DNA of 64,000 nucleotides from Nepenthes gracilis (GCA_033239525.1 BSYO01000035.1:8305627-8369626); one strand, 5' to 3'; shown: positions 1-15,600, counted from the first letter of the stretch. Notes: generated by a model not told the origin, from the sequence alone. Numbers and translations are program-made.

Positions 1-3000
1 AAGACCCTCTTAGTATTCTTTGCAGCTGAACAACCTGTGTTTTTAAGTTTGGTTGTGCTTCTCACCATAATTAAAACCATGAAGGTCAAATTAGTTTGGT
101 GCTTATTCCTGAAGTCAAAATAGTTAGCATGTCACAGTAACCCGTTGAAAATCAAACCAAGCATCTAGAACCTACATGACCTAATGAGGGTGATGATGCT
201 TTCCATCTTTAGTTTGCCAACAACTTTCTTTGCTACATTATATCTGGTTGTGTGCCCAATATTTTATGATGCTTCTTATCGTCTCAATTTCTGATCCTAA
301 GTGCTTCTCTAAATCATTCAACTACAATGCTTTCACCTTGAAGGGTTAGTAAGTCAACCTTGACCTCTTCATTATTACACTGGTGAATTTTTGTCGAGTG
401 GACTTGGCAATTGAGGCGGTAGAAGAATCATGCCCTTGTAGGCTCTGCTGGTTCTTTCGCTTACCAATCTTAAATGCTTTTGTCACATCCCTTGTAATTG
501 TTCTACTGGTTGATGCTGCTGTTTGGTTAGTTCTTGTAGGATTTTCAGCAAACTTGAATACCCTAATATTATCTACAATGTGTGTTACTGTTGCTTGTTG
601 ATGAAGCATGAGAAGTGATGGGATGTTGATATCCACGGCAAGAACTTGTTTTTCTGCTTTCAGGAAATATTGTTGAGTGTCCTTTGGGTAAGAACAGGAA
701 AATGAATCCTATTGCATTGTACAAGTTGTCAATGATGTTGGTTATCATCATGTTGGTGGACAATTATCTTGCAGTGAGATTGTCATGTCCCAAGACCAAA
801 TTTCTTATTTTATTTCCTTAGAATCAGGCTTTTGTCTTTTATTTTAACAAAGTTTCCATTATTTATTCCATCGACAAAATAACGCCCAAAAGAAATATTA
901 GATGTGAACTTGTAAATCAAATATCAATAACTAATCCGAAATCAAATAATCAATCCAATCATAAGATCCGAAATCTTATACCCAAAAGTGATTCCAACTA
1001 TCGACCATACATATTGTTGAAACATAAGGAGAGACTTCCCCACTAAGATTAGAGTCAATGAAGTCATAATTCAGACATATCTAAATCGATAAGTATAGCC
1101 ATATTAGTTATTACAACATCAAAAAACTACAGCAACATAAAACTCTTAACTATTTTTGAACAAAATACATCACCCAAATTGAATTTCCAAATCCCATTTC
1201 CTCGAACAGTCTTTTGGTCAACTTTAGCTATATGCAAGTGTGACTTGAGTCCTCTAATCTGAAAGAGTTCTTAAAAATCAAAGAAAGAGTGAGCCAATTG
1301 CTTAGGCTGGCACATAATTTTCATAATTAAACTACATACTTTACATTAAAACCTGTTGGAATGAACATGATCTAAAATCAGATGCAATGTCATAAATTTT
1401 ATAGCATTTTATGCATAATTTTAGGTTGAAAATCAAGCTTCTTTTCTTTAAACTATGCATCATTAAAATATGCTCAAATTATACAAATTTTGTGGACCAA
1501 GGATTAGTAAGAATTCACTGACAAAGGATTGACTAATCGAAGCTCGGGGTATGTATGTTTCCACTCAACCAATAGCCATACGCTACTATTTATGATCCGT
1601 AGGTTTACCATCATACATAAACCCTATAGATGGGGTTGAACGACATTTTAGCCCAACAGATGATAGGTTTGAACATCGATTATTATTATAATATATTAAA
1701 ACATGTCATAATATATTACTGTCAATTCTCTACAATGGTCCGTGCATAATTAAATGGAAAACTTTATGCAAATATGAATAATCATTTATATTTTCTCATA
1801 CCGGAGAAAAAAATCTTGTCTTTCAACTAATTATAGAGTTTTCTTCATAATTCTTCAAACATTTGGCATACAGAGCATCATAATTCTTGCAGTTATAACG
1901 TTTTCTTCAAATTATAAAGCATGATGGAACATTTTCTTCCAATTAAAGTGTGAAATCAAGACATGCAGGAGCATATAAACGAAAATCAAGAACATACAAG
2001 AGCATTTAATCATAATTTTAGAGCTCACATTAATATTGTTTCAGGATATTAGTTTGGAAACACAATGTACACGAAATAAGGGTGTATATTTCATAAAGTT
2101 TCATGGAATGAGAGTGGGATGACATGTATGCAAAGTATAAAATTTTTAGCTACGAAAATATCACATATGTGAGTATTTGGAATAATAAATGCTCAAGGAA
2201 GCAAAGAAAGATTAGTAATAAAGGAAAGAAGGTTTGGATGCACTTATATTATACTTAAAATCACCAAAACCTTCCTTGGATTTACTCAAATTTTCCTCCT
2301 ATGGCCTTCTCTCTCTTGACTTTATTCTTCTCTTCTCTTCCTCTCTTCTCTCTAAAGTCAGGTGAAAATGACTGAAAATTAGCCAGATGAGACTTATATA
2401 AAAGATTGGCCCACATGTGCCTGTCAGTCGTGCATCAAGCGTTAAGATAGAAATTATACACGCACGAGCATTCCTTAAGTGCGCATCAGCCATGTGCAAT
2501 CTGTCTACAATTCGCAAGAGCACCGGTTGGGCATCCTTTAGACGTGTTCTTTTTGTGTAAAACACTAATGTGTGCGTGTCAAGCACTAGTTGAGTGTCAC
2601 TCAACTTGATGTGACACGGTCATCATATTGACCTTGACCCAAATCTTCATTTGACCTCAATAATCTTCTTATCTTAACTTAATTTATCATGATAAAATTA
2701 AAATTTTAAGTTTGTACCTTATTGAGATGTTGACCAATTTTAAGCTGCTGTTGTTGACCATTAAATAATTGATAGAATCATCTTTTTGTAATCATCTGTG
2801 AAATAGTGCTTTCTAGTTTTTCTTTCATCTGATCTCTGGTGCAAATATTTTGCTTGCATTGCTTAAACTGGGTCTCTTCGGAACTATTCTAATGACTGCA
2901 AATCAATTCCTTTCCAAATTTATGTTCACAAACAATATGTTTGTTTCTTTCCAGCATTGATGGTAGCCGTTCGAAATTGCTTCCTAATCGAGGAAGTTAT

Positions 3001-6000
3001 CAACATGCATTTGTCCATAAAAATCTGGGATATCAAACTTTGTAAGCAAGATTTAGAGCTCTTGCTTGCTGTTCTATTTCTACTCATGGTTGGGTTAACA
3101 TGCCATGAGATATGGTAACAGGTGTCATCTCCAGATGCTTATCATCATTCAACACCTCCAGGTTGATTTCGGGGATCATGTTCATGTTGCAGTGGAATTC
3201 TTTTGAACATAAAACAGATCCTATAAGTTCTTGAACATGCTACACGTGTTGCTTGATTAGTGTTTAGAGTTCATTTATCTATTTGTCCTTGTTATGATTT
3301 TGAAATGTTGCTCTTTGATTTTTCTTGCTGCTAGAACAGTAACAGCAGTGAGAACAACAAGCTTTCTCATATAAAAATCCTCTTCCTCGCTTAGGGAATG
3401 ATGATGTGAAAGTAGGAGCAATTCTAAATGCTTTTATGTTACCTAATCAAAATGTTTTCTGGAACTTCCTCTCTCTTTCTTATTACTTCTTAACCTCAAC
3501 CAAATTGTCTTTTCTCATTGATGCATCAACTGGCCCAAACTTGACCTGTTTGAAACTTTGAACCATTTTAAGTTTCCTCCCTCATTTTTTTCTTCCAAAT
3601 AAGTGCTATTCCAACTTCCCATAGACGTGTTTCGATCTTCTTTTTGATTTACACTACTAATGATTTTTAACACCCTATGTCAGCTACACTTTGCTTTTTC
3701 TATAAGTTGCTTATTAATTACTCAATGTTCAGATCCATACATCATTGTCAGCATAATAGAAGACGTAAAATTTTTGTTTTACTATTAGAAGTACTTTATG
3801 ATTACTTGGTGCTCCCAATGTATTTTCAAGGTATTATATTATCACAGAGCAATCCTAAGGCATTTCTCCATATTAACCAATTTACTTCAGTCCTTGGAGT
3901 GATATAATCATTAATCTCTCCATTTTTGTAGATTTATAGATCCACACTAATGACTTCCTGTTGTTTATAAGAATTCTTTGATCATTTGTGTTGATGTGTG
4001 CATTGTTTTATTCACAACTACTGAAATTGAATTTTATATTCTCCATTATATCATTTATCCTGCAGGTCTGAAATGTGTTGTAATTTTCTATTTTGTATGT
4101 TACAATTTTCTATTTTGAATGTTAATTCCGATAATGCTCAAACACGTTTAGCACATTCCTGAGATCATTTTGGACATGCTAGGGACAAGTTTTGGACACG
4201 TTAGAGACATGTTTGGGCTAGGTTTTTATTTTTCAAAACTGGAAAATGGAATGTAAACTGAATTATTGGGGCTGCTTAGCAAGTAGCGAAAATTTCGAAG
4301 TGTAAGTCTGAGATGAGAGAAATGAATACCAGTAGTTTTCATCGACAATGAATGGAAGAGAGAAATAGAATGGCCTAACAAGAAGAGCAGTGATTGAGAA
4401 TTATTGGTTGGTGTTTGTTTTGGTGGAGTTTGTAGCGATGGATGTGACAGAGACTTGTTGCCTAGCTTTCTATGTGGTTTTTGTTGATTCATCTATCTCC
4501 TTGCATGTTCTAAACATAGCCCTATCTTTTTATTGTTCTCTTATTGTTATTTTTCGGCTTATATTTGTTGTTAGTTTTTTTTTTTTTGCGTGTATGACCT
4601 AGCTTCCTGGATGTTGAAACTGACTCTATTGTTTAATTGTTGTTGCAATGCTTTACTGCATTTGCTTGTTTTTTTCCTAGCTCTTTGTGGTTGGAAAGGG
4701 TCCTTAGATGGCCTATCATATGCCCTAGTTCTCTCAATCGGATCATACTCAGTTGTTTTGGTTGAATGGTTGTTCTTTTTTTTTTAAATTCTATTGTGAG
4801 CTGTAGCCTATGTGACAATTTGCTTGTTTCTCATGCTCTCTCTCTCTTTGTTTGGTGAACAGCTGAAAGAATCTTTTTTACTTGAATTTTTATGCCCCCT
4901 TTTTCAGTGGGGAGAATTGCTTTTTTGGGAGATTTTCTTATAACTAAATATGTTGGGGCAAATAGAAAGTGCAACATGGAGTATTGATTAATTTTTTGGA
5001 GTGTAAAACATTGTTAGTGGAACGCTTATATTCCATATCTACAAAAACTTTGAATTTTAGTGATATGTCCCCCTTGTCTCCTGTCTTGTCTTTTAAAATA
5101 TAATGTATTGCCATGCTGATGTCATGTTGTGTTCATGTCAATACTACATTTTTTCAATAGGGTTCCTATTTTCCATCTTTCCTGTGTAACCTTACTCTCT
5201 TGGGCTAGCTTCTGTATCCATCCATTTCCAAAATGATGTGATAATCCTTACACACTCTGCAGTGTCTCTAGGCTTGAACATCTCTGCTTCTAGGTGACAA
5301 CATAACCTACCCTTGACAATTATTTGTTTCTCTTCGGTGATAAAGGGAGACTTGCAGCTCTTGGGGTGCACTAGATTAGTATTATTATTTGAATACTCAT
5401 AAAAGATCTAACAAAGTTGTTTGCAAATTGTGTAGCAACCCAATTCGAAATTAATTTGCAGCTAAGCCTTTTAGGATCTTTAAATCACTTTGGTCAAAAT
5501 CAATCTCTCTCAAACTATTGACATCCTCATCAGGCTTAAAGTTCCATCCTAGACGGTGCGGAATTTTCGGGCCTTCATGCCCATCATGGTACTGCCATCA
5601 TCCTGGGTGATTCCGCCATCTACTCCTCCAGGCCATGGGTGTCACTAAGGATGCACAAAAAATAGAATGTGATCCACACACTTAGAAGGGAAAAAGATCT
5701 AATGATAATTTAATGATGTGAGCCCAAATTGCCATGGAATTGAGGCTTTTGGGCCCTTCTAACAACTGAGACACAAGTGTGCATCATTGAAAAGAGGGTG
5801 CACTGTTACTCATTCTATAACTGATTTCAAAATCTTACACTTTTCTGCTGTGGACGGGATCTGTGTGCCTCAACCCTTCTGCTTTACTGGGTTTGTGATA
5901 TTTTCAATCATGGAAAATACATTCCAGCTATTGATCGAAACATAGGTTTAGTATTTCTCTTTTCTTGCTACCATCAGTATTCAGCATTCATATTTGGCAC

Positions 6001-6508
6001 TAATATGAAAATGTTGTCTGTTGACCTCACAATTCACATCAACAGACTCATGTTCTCCAGTGGGTTGAGGTTAGAGGTGGAATGCATTAAAAATAGAGCC
6101 AACGAAGATATGTTATGACTTCCACAGTTTGGAAATGGAGTACCTCTTATTTCATTTATAATGATGTAAGAAAAAGGAGTAATTCTGTAATACATATAGC
6201 TTTCTCTATGGACTTTTAAAATCCAGAATAAGTTTAACGCTAATGAAAGTAGGAATCAGACAATTTTTATTGAGATGGCAAATTTGATGTTTAAGCAGGA
6301 TTCTGTTAAAATTGATGGGCTTCTGTGTTTCACAGTAAGAATTAAATCAACTTAATCAAAGATAACTCCCTGAAAATGGATGCAAGAGTACACAAGTACA
6401 GTACTACTATAATACGTGCAGAACTTTTGGATCTGTATCATTCTCCCTTGGCTGTGCAACTTTAATTTTTTATGTTGTTGACAAGAATACTTTTTCACTT
6501 TGTTGTAG
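1..6508. other. Upstream intron of NRPC2 (3' part), no exon seen
   Basis: I searched this stretch for the residues that precede the first visible NRPC2 exon in the family and found none. It therefore reads as the 3' part of an intron of at least 6.5 kb that starts outside the window. It is AT-rich, with T-rich runs and only short chance ORFs. Part of it (781-2616) looks like an old LTR. A minus-strand open stretch at 346-636 encodes a Ser/Thr/Lys-rich peptide I do not recognise. The intron ends in a pyrimidine-rich tract and TAG at 6506-6508. Confidence 0.6.
781..2616. repeat. Possible solo LTR or LTR remnant
   Basis: The segment opens with TGTCATGTCCC and closes with ATGTGACA, an inverted terminal pair of the kind that bounds plant Ty3/gypsy LTRs. 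Inside are a TATATAA box near 2395, a pyrimidine-rich tract at 2300-2360, and phrases such as the one near 1610-1665 that are common in plant LTRs. No partner copy, PBS or polypurine tract is visible, and neither orientation nor target-site duplication could be settled. It could also be unrelated intron sequence. Confidence 0.3.
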
Positions 6509-6625
6509 TGGGGTATGCTCTGCCCCTGTGATACGCCAGAGGGTGAATCCTGTGGGTTGGTGAAAAACTTGGCGTTGATGACACATGTTACAACTGATGA
6601 AGAGGAAGGCCCATTAATATCACTG
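6509..6625 (+). CDS. NRPC2: NRPC2 exon 1 of those visible (fork region)
   Basis: This exon has 39 codons in phase 0 at both ends and runs from W-G-M-L to L-I-S-L. It holds [13 protein letters not shown], the hallmark opening of the Rpb2 fork/domain-3 region, followed by [17 protein letters not shown]. The acceptor is TTGTTGTAG and the donor GTATAT. In the family this segment sits about 500 residues into the protein, which shows that the preceding exons lie outside the window. Confidence 0.95.
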
Positions 6626-9600
6626 GTATATTTTGTTCTACATGAAGCTGATTGTTGTTATGTTTGTTAAAGAATAATAATGATTTTAGTCTTTGAGGGA
6701 TGTAGTTAAGTGTCATGTTTCTGATTTCGAAATATTTCGTTACTGCCAATGGAGGTGCTTTATTTGTTTCCATGATGATTCCTTATCTGGGTAGTTTGGA
6801 TATCATGTATGTTTGTTTATCCCTGTTTTTGGGTTTTAGTGGTCCATCTTTGAACGTTTAACGTTTTAAAACTAACACATTTTGTCGACAATATTTTGAC
6901 TTTTCTCAAGAATGAACTTTTCTGATGGGGGAAAAAGAAGAAATTGTAAACTTGAAAAACTGAATCAGTGGATCCGCAAAATTTTCAAAATTTTTAACTA
7001 ATACTGAATAGTGAGAGGAATGAGAGAAATTGAGTTATCTTCAAAATTTTGCTTCTGAATCACTCCTATGACTAAAACTTATATGGGGGGTCACCTTGAT
7101 CCTCAGAATTCCCACCTTAGCCAAGTTAATGGCCAGGCCGAACTGGATATTTCACAATACAGGAATAAGTGGGGTCGACTATATGGATAAGTCATCTCCA
7201 TTCAGCTCATCTGTAGGTCATGTCATCTTCTTTTTTCCAAATTGGCAAGAGCCTGCCTCATAGTATCTTTTAACTCTTATTTGATTTATCATTGTCCCTT
7301 TTAAAAGAGCATCTTGTAAACTTTCACATCTCCTAATATGCATATTTGATGATCATCAAAATATGTTTGTGTCAAATATATTCTAAACCTGTCAATGTGA
7401 GATATGCTGGTTTTCTCCTCCTTGAGTCAAAGTGTTGCTAAAACCTTGTAAAGGGAAGTTGTTCGAGCAATCTTGAAACACATTGATGACATTACGAAAT
7501 TGATATATTAAACATACTGCTCAAAGATCTCTTGCAATATTTAGCTTACTCCTGAAATTCCTAAGGTGGAATCTCGCACCCAAATCCTACCACATATCTA
7601 AATATATACTTTAGTTACTAATATACTTAAGCAATTACTTAAGAATGCTAAATAATTGATATTTCTTTTCTTTTGAGAGTTAGAACTTTAAAAATTGTCT
7701 CGCTATGTTGTTTTTTCCCTTCTCCAATTCAACTTGTATAGCATTTTAGTCCAATAATCTTTGATTCACATGTCTACAATATTTCACTTTAATTATACCA
7801 ATTAAATAACCTAACCATATTTCAATTCCAAAATAACTAACTTCAATTGCTCATTATTTATATAAAATTAGTATTTAAAACCTCTAAATAGCTCTAATAA
7901 AACAATTCCCCCAATAATGAAGTATAATATAACTTAAAATTCTCATAATCACAAGAAAACATTAAATTAAGGATAAATGCTTGAAATCAAATTTTCTTTC
8001 AAGAAATTCAGATATGAACATATATTTGCTTATCATGAAATTTAGAAATTACTTTAAAATATCAAGGTTAGAAGCATTTCCCTACTTTAAAATGCTTCCA
8101 ATAATATTTCACATCCTCCTTCCCCAGTAAATACCCACTTGTATGTACTTCAATTTTCTCAAAACCAAGAAAGAAAATTTTATTTACTTGAAGAAAATGG
8201 ACAATGTTCTTTTTGTTTATATTATTGGGGGTAGAGTCAAAAAAGTGTAGGCACAGTAGTGATTGGGGTCAACCTGCCTGCGTTTTATGCATCTAACACC
8301 TATCCTGAGGACTTTGTTTTTTCTGATTGTCTATCATACTAACTACATGGTAGAATTCTTCAACAAACAAGACTTTCATTTACTCCAATGAAAAAATTAA
8401 ATACTTCTGAAGAAATTGTATGAAATCTGGTAACATTAAATTGAATTGATGTGCAAACTCACTGTCTAATGCAAGGGTCGTCAAGGCATTGCCGTATCGT
8501 AATGGTTGCATAGTATGTTACATAGTGGCCCATGTTTAAATATATTGTACTGCCAAGAGTGTTGACACTATTAGATATAGTCAGCACAATGAAGCTGTGG
8601 ATTCTGGCTTTGTCTTTAACTGTGGTGAAGTAAGAAAGTTTTTAGATTTTGATATTGAAAATTTTCTTAATCTCTTGTATCTGCCGCCTAGATACTTATG
8701 CCTCTAAAACTGGAATGTAGGTAATATTAATCAGAATTTCATGTTCTACTCCCCCTTGAATATCTCATTTTTCCTAGCATTTTTTGTTTTTTATTTTGTA
8801 ATTTATTTATTGTAAGTTTACTGCTGGTTCTTTCTAATGGTTTTGAAGAATTGCCCTGCAGTGTTACCTCTTGGGTGTGGAAGACTTACAGCTGCTCTCC
8901 GGTGAAGAACTGCACTCCCCAAATTCATTTCTTGTTATATTCAATGGACTTATCCTTGGCAAGCATAGAAGGCCACAGGTAGCGTGTGGTCATTTAAATG
9001 GATAGACAATTACCTCCTCCTCATTGTTTCCTACTAACTTCCCAAACAAAAAGGAAGAGGAAAAGGGGAAGATAAAGTAATAGATTTCTAGATTGGTATC
9101 TGATCTATAATATTGAACTTTGTTCCTATCTCTATCACTCATAATTGATGTATTAATGTTATTCTCTTTGTTTTTTATTAGCATTTCTCCAATGCAATGA
9201 GAAGATTGCGTAGAGCTGGAAAGATTGGTGAATTTGTGAGTGTGTTTGTGAATGAGAAACAGGTGAGCTTCCTATATCTTGATTTCAGCTGCAAGGTTTT
9301 CAAGTTTTTCTTTCTTGCTTTTGGCTGCAATTTGATATATGGGATGAGAAGTGTTTCACGTGAATGTTGTACTCTGTGATATACCTATTATAAGCATTCT
9401 TAATGAGATAGTAAACATTGAAAATTTTGGAGTGCTTGAGCGACTGAAAAGTGAATGTAGTGGCTCTTTCAGTGGCCTTTTCAAGAATTATTTATCCAAG
9501 GATAGTTCTGCTTTCTGTTATCTATTGTTGAAGAATAATGCATTAGTGGTTTAGGGTACACATACATGTCAATGTCTTGGACCCAATTATTTTGCAACAT

Positions 9601-12600
9601 TTTCACTTATCTTCCCAATGGTTGAAGCATCCAAGTGATGGTGTCCACCATGGGTGCTTGACAGCAAATTGAATAATTGAAGTTGAAGTTCTGTCGGTAG
9701 ATCCATTTTTTTAGCTGATTTTTTTTTTTATTTACATTTTTTGCTGGATTGTTGAGATTTTGGAAGGTTCAAATGTAAAAACAAAGCTACGGTGGCCAAA
9801 GATATCAAATGAGCAAGATGTTCAAAATTTATGGAGATGAAAAGACAGGTGACATGAAAAACATCTTATTATAATTCCTCTGGGTTGGGCTTTTATGAGT
9901 TGTTTTGATTAGATGAAATTGGAGTAGTTGATTTCTTGAAACTTATTGCCAGATATTGGTATACAATTATCTGTAGACCAGCCTTCTAAACACCAATTGC
10001 ATTTTTGGCAATGCGATTTATTTTGTGCTGAAGAATTGGTACTCAAAAAGGGTATGATTAAATATTGAAGGTCCTTCTAGTGTGTTAAGGCAAATGGTTT
10101 CGACCTTTGTGGATAATGGAGCAACTGCTATATGAGTCAATTATAGATAGAGCTGTAGTCGGGTTTGTCTAGGAATAGAGATTTGTCTTCTCTTGGGGGG
10201 TTGAAAAGATGGATCGAACTTTTTTGCCTTCTTTTGCCAACATTTTTATTTTATGAACATCTGATTTTTAATTTTGTTTAGTGAATACTACTCTAAATGT
10301 TGGTTTGCTAACAATTAACCTTTTGCATCTTATGATGTGTTAAACTGTTCCAAAATATTGGGGACTCAATGGGTACCTTTATTGTTGAGATTTAAGTGTT
10401 TATTGCAGATCTGGTGGTTCTTGTGGAATTGTTAGAAAAATTGTCATTTGAAGTTGTTGTAAAGGTTGGTGTCAATTACTTTTGAATTTACTGTGTGGAG
10501 TTGTAGTAGAAAATAGAGTCTGCTGTCTTTCTATAATTCGTGGTTTTAATTGTGGCTGCATAATTGTTCTGTTGTTTGGATTCTAGATTTAAGGATAGTC
10601 CAGTCCACAAAGCTCCCACATCATGGGATTTAGAGGGGTCAACATAACCAGCCTTATTTTGAATTGTAGAGAGGTTTCTGTTGGTTAAACCTGTGACCAT
10701 CTCGCAACAGATTGCTCCTACCATGGTGTTGAGGCCCTCCTTGTTTCTGTTTTGAGAATCATGAAAGGAAATCAAAAGGTTTAGGTTATGCAATGCTAGG
10801 AGTGAAGACAAAAGTCTCATTGTGTAGTCTTCAATTGGGGTTGGGTTTGGATTGTGAAGCTTCATGAGGAAATTGATTTAGCCTAGGAGAATGTCAACTT
10901 AGTGCAAAAAAGAGCTGCCTACCGCCTATGTCAACTTAGTGCAAAAAAAGAGCTGCATACCACCTATAGGATGTAAGCATTATTGGCGAAGTTGACTGGG
11001 AGTGGTTCGATGTGTTTGAATTTCAAACATGTATCTGTCTTTCTAAGGTCAATTGTGGTCTTACTTTCTAAGGTCAATTGTATCCAGCTCAGTGAATGGA
11101 GGTCTTGCTAATTTCTTGACTATGAGGGTGTGGACAAGGGGCCAGCGAACTCTCTTATTTTCATAGATGGGTGCTACTACAGTTGCTTATTGTGAAGCAT
11201 GCATCATATGGTGGTGGAACTGTTGCTGGAATGTAGCATGAATTGAGTAGAGCTGTCCGAGAGGAGCAATGGAGACTGGTCAAAATGAACTAGTGATTGT
11301 GTCGCATTTCTGCACTTATCGGCCTTTTCTGGTAAATGAAATTGTCAGAGTTTTGATTCTAATAGCCATAATGTTTTGTTTTTGGCAAAAGAAACGCTTT
11401 TTCGATCCTGCAAGAAGAGTTCTAAAATTGGGCGTCAAGGATCATGAAGAATTTGAGAAAATCATTATGTATCTTTTAATGGGGTTGAATAGATCTTTGG
11501 ATTGGAAATTATTAGTAGTAATACATTAAAGGTTTTCCTATTTGGAGATATGAGAGCATAAGAGGTTGATGAAGACCAAGTAAAGAATTAAGCATGATTG
11601 TGCCTACATGGATTTAGTAGATAACATAGCCTACGGTGAAGTTGAAGGTAGCCTATGGTGAAGTTGAAGGAATGCAAAAAAATCCATGTCGTCCACCCCA
11701 CTTAGTGAGAAAAGGTTTTGTTTGGTTCAAGTCCACAAAAAGTTTGATTTAAGAGATTTGAGGTTTAATTTATCTCTAAAGAATGAGAAAGAATTAAGAA
11801 AGATTGAGTTGTGGGTTAGATTAGAAGTTTGGTCCTTCAAAGGTTAGGCACTAATTGTGGCATCTTCTTAATCTTGAGCATTTGTCCTGTTTTATGGAAT
11901 GCAAGAAGTTTAAATGAATAATATAAATGGTATAACCCACAGGATTAGGTAGCCTAAAATGAATTATAGATCATATATTATTTCTTGGCAAGATACAAGA
12001 TTTTCCTCAAAAGCTAACCTTATCTGTGGAGATGAGAAAAAAGTTCAACAGGTGGATGGTTTTGCAAGAGCTCTCATTGGTGTTGGTTTTTTGAGTCAAC
12101 AGGTGACAATTTTAATCTTCACTATATTGCATCGCAAGAGAGCATTTTGTTGAACTTTCTTTGCATATTTCTAAGCATGCTAAAACATAACAGTTTAATA
12201 AAAGTACTATTATGTAATGATGTTATGTGATAGTAACTGTTGTTTGTTAATTCCATTACTATAACTTGTTTAGTGAGTTATCGGAAGTTGATAAATACAT
12301 CGTTTTGCTATGCCTATAAAATTATTGACATATATTAGATTATTGCAATATGTTGTTAAAGTCCATTGTTTTGAATATCTCTATTGAAGGTTTTCATTAA
12401 ATAGTAAATTTTTTTAATTACATCAAATTACAATCAACACTTCCCTAATTTTTCTTCTGATTATAATAAAATATAATTCATTATAATCAATTAGAATACT
12501 TCTAATAGAAGGAAACTATATACAATATATGGTAAACAAGATTTCTCTAATTCTACCGACATTGCCCATCAAATTAATGTTAGTTGATAAATAAGTATTA

Positions 12601-15600
12601 AGTTGTCATCCATGAATTAACGTCGATGGCATAATAGAGTCTTGGTAAAGTTGTCCATTATTTGAAGATGAGTAGAGATGCAAGGAAGAGTGATCATATG
12701 TTGCTCAAGAGCTATGCGAATATGGGAATAATCTATTTTTAAATACTTTGTGCATTCATGCAAAACTGGACTAGTGGTAATCTAAATAGCACTAGTATTA
12801 TCTGTAAGAGGGGAAGTAGAATCAAGTTGGGAAATGCCAAATTCCCCCAACAGGCCTTTAACTAGACAATCTCTAAGCAAGTTGAAGACATGGCACGGTA
12901 CTTACTCTATTGAGGATTTCAATATCTAAGCTTGTTTTTTTACTCTTCTAAAAAATAAGAGCATTGCTAATAAACATTCATCAGTTAGTAACTGAACGAC
13001 AAGTATCGGCACAAGCAACCCAATCAGTGTCACTAAATTCCATTTATTTGAGAGAATTTCCAATTTGAAAGAATAATCCTTGACCAATGTACCATTAAGA
13101 TAACAAACAATATGTTTCATTGCTGTCAAGTGTGTGTATGTTTGGACTCCTACATAAACTATCTAACCTAGTAATTGTCAAGTGAATCAAACTTCTTACT
13201 AGCTCTCGATGTATAGAAGGATCAGATATTAAGTCTCTTTCCTTTTTTGGAAACTTTAAATTAACCTCCACAGGCGTAAAAATTGAGTCTTCAAACCAAC
13301 CAAAGTAATAATCTCTTATGTATACTTGTGTTGGTGCAAAAGACTATCAATAAGCGTAAGTTGTACCTCAAGGCTAAGAAAATAATGTAGCAACTATGAT
13401 TCGCTATTAAAAAAGTTTTGACATGTTATTATACTACTCAATCAACTGAGCTTCCAATTTAGTTATAACGATATCATCCACATATACAATAAGTATGACA
13501 ATTCTAGTAAGGATCTTGCAAAGAAAAAATGAGAAATCAAACTATCTTTAAGTAAAATTAAAATCAAGAAGACTTGAACGATGATTTTCAAACCATGCTC
13601 TCGGACTTGTTTCAAACCATACAAGAAACGCTTTAGCCTACACACCTTACAGGAAAAATGAGTGAATATTTTGGGAGGTAGAGTCTTGTATATTCTTTTC
13701 CTTTAGATTCTTATGTAAGAATGCGTTTTTAACATCCATCTGTCAAATGGGCCATTCTTTCAAAATAGCAATAGCTACAATAATACATACAGTAGTCATT
13801 TTAGCCACTGGCGTGAAATCTTTTCATAATCAAGGTTGTATTCTTGACGATTGTCAAGTGCCATCAATCGTTCTTCATATTTTTTGATCGAACCATCAAA
13901 CCTCAGCTTAATATTTTTTTTATTATAGTTGTGCTGAAAATAGTCTCATATCTCTTCTGTAGTGGTGGAATATCAGAGATTATTTACCATATGTGGTTTA
14001 TTAGATCTCAGCAATCAAGACAATATGTGTCCCAGCTAACTTCATAAATTCATTAAAGAAGAGAAGAAAGAGGTGAAGAGGAGTGTGGGAGAAGTAGCCA
14101 CTATGGTGATAGCTAGAATACTTAAGCAGCCAAAGTATTAGAAAGGCGTGAAGAGATGAATAACAGGAGTTATCATTAAGGGTACAGAGTCTGATGGGAT
14201 GTGATGGTGATTCACAAACGATGTGACAATTCTAAGGCCGTGAAATTGGTAAACAGTGTGATGATTTGATGATTGTAGGATGGGATTCATTTAGACTTCT
14301 AGAAGTACCCTCCAGGTCACATGAGTTAGGTACCATGTGAATATCTTCTTTTTCTTCTTCTTCTCATTTTACTGGTATTTTGTTGAAGGGGTTGAGGAGA
14401 GTGAGGAATTATCTATAAGTAGGAAGATGCAAAAAATATAGAGTATGAAATGAAAATACCTGTTTCGGTTTCCTTTCCTTTGGAAATCTTGTTCTGTCTC
14501 GAACTGGAGCAATCACTATTATCCTTCATTACTATCATTCCATTCTCTCACCCTCATGTAAATCTGGTAACCTCCATCTCCAGTTCATTAGCTTGGGAAA
14601 ACATGGAAATCAAATATCGTTATAACTACACGTGCATCCTTGCTCTCCCATTGACTATGCTATTTTATTTCAGTTGTAGATGAGCTATCTAAATGACTTC
14701 AAAGTTCCTTTTTTTTATAAATATTTTAAATTGAAACTCTTTGCTAGAGTTTTTTTCTATTAAAATTGATAATAGAATTTTCTTTTGACATTATAAATAA
14801 CTTATGGAATTATTCAAGTGACCCACATGGGTGAGACTGTTTTTTATTGCACAATATTAAAATTGAATAGTAAGAGGGGGAATTTCATGGTAGGACCCAC
14901 AAAGAAGATTCTAGAAGAAGATTTGAGAGAAAGAGAGAAAACCAAAGTATAGAAGAAGATCTATGAAGAAAAGTCCATGCTCACCGCCCTAAAATTCCAG
15001 GACTAGGTTTTAGAGAAACCTGCAATGAAGATTTAAGAGAAGCAACACCCAAGTCTACAAAGAGGATTCAATGCATGAAATTAATCCTTTGGAGAAACAA
15101 AATCTAGATCTGTCACACGCATTGAGAGTGAGAGCAAATTGAACTAAGAATATCTTAAGAGCTCCAATCTAAGGTGCAACAAATTGAGATTGCGATGACA
15201 AAGGAATTGATTGTAAAGCTCCAAAAATTTGCACCCAAAAGATTTCATAACAAGGGAACTAATCGTAAGCCACAAATGGCAGGGTAGCACAAGCCCTTTT
15301 GAGAATTGTGAATTTTTCAAACCCCTGAACACCCAAATACTGCCAATAAAATTAAGGGTAATAATTCTAACATCCTAAAAGTCATAGGAAATTCAATGAA
15401 GAGTCTTAATTCAAAATGAAAAAAAACTGGTAATTGATTTAGTGAGCTTTAATATCATGTCAATTGTTCAGAATATTTCAATTGAGAATTTTCTTGTCAA
15501 TAAATAGTAAAGTCATTCCCTAATTACATTCAATTGCAGTTCAACACCTCCCTAATTTATCGCCTAATTATAATCAATTGTAATTAATTACAGTCAATTA

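Noticed and set aside
346..636. Minus-strand 96-codon open frame, Ser/Thr/Lys-rich
   Set aside because: No recognised motif, no splice or transcript evidence and overlapping open frames on both strands. Kept only as a remark.
1..6508. Missing upstream NRPC2 exons
   Set aside because: I looked for the residues expected just before WGMLCP and for other N-terminal blocks and saw none, so I do not place exons here.
10488..10865. Minus-strand 125-codon open frame
   Set aside because: No family resemblance and ordinary intron composition. Length alone is not enough in a 14-kb intron.
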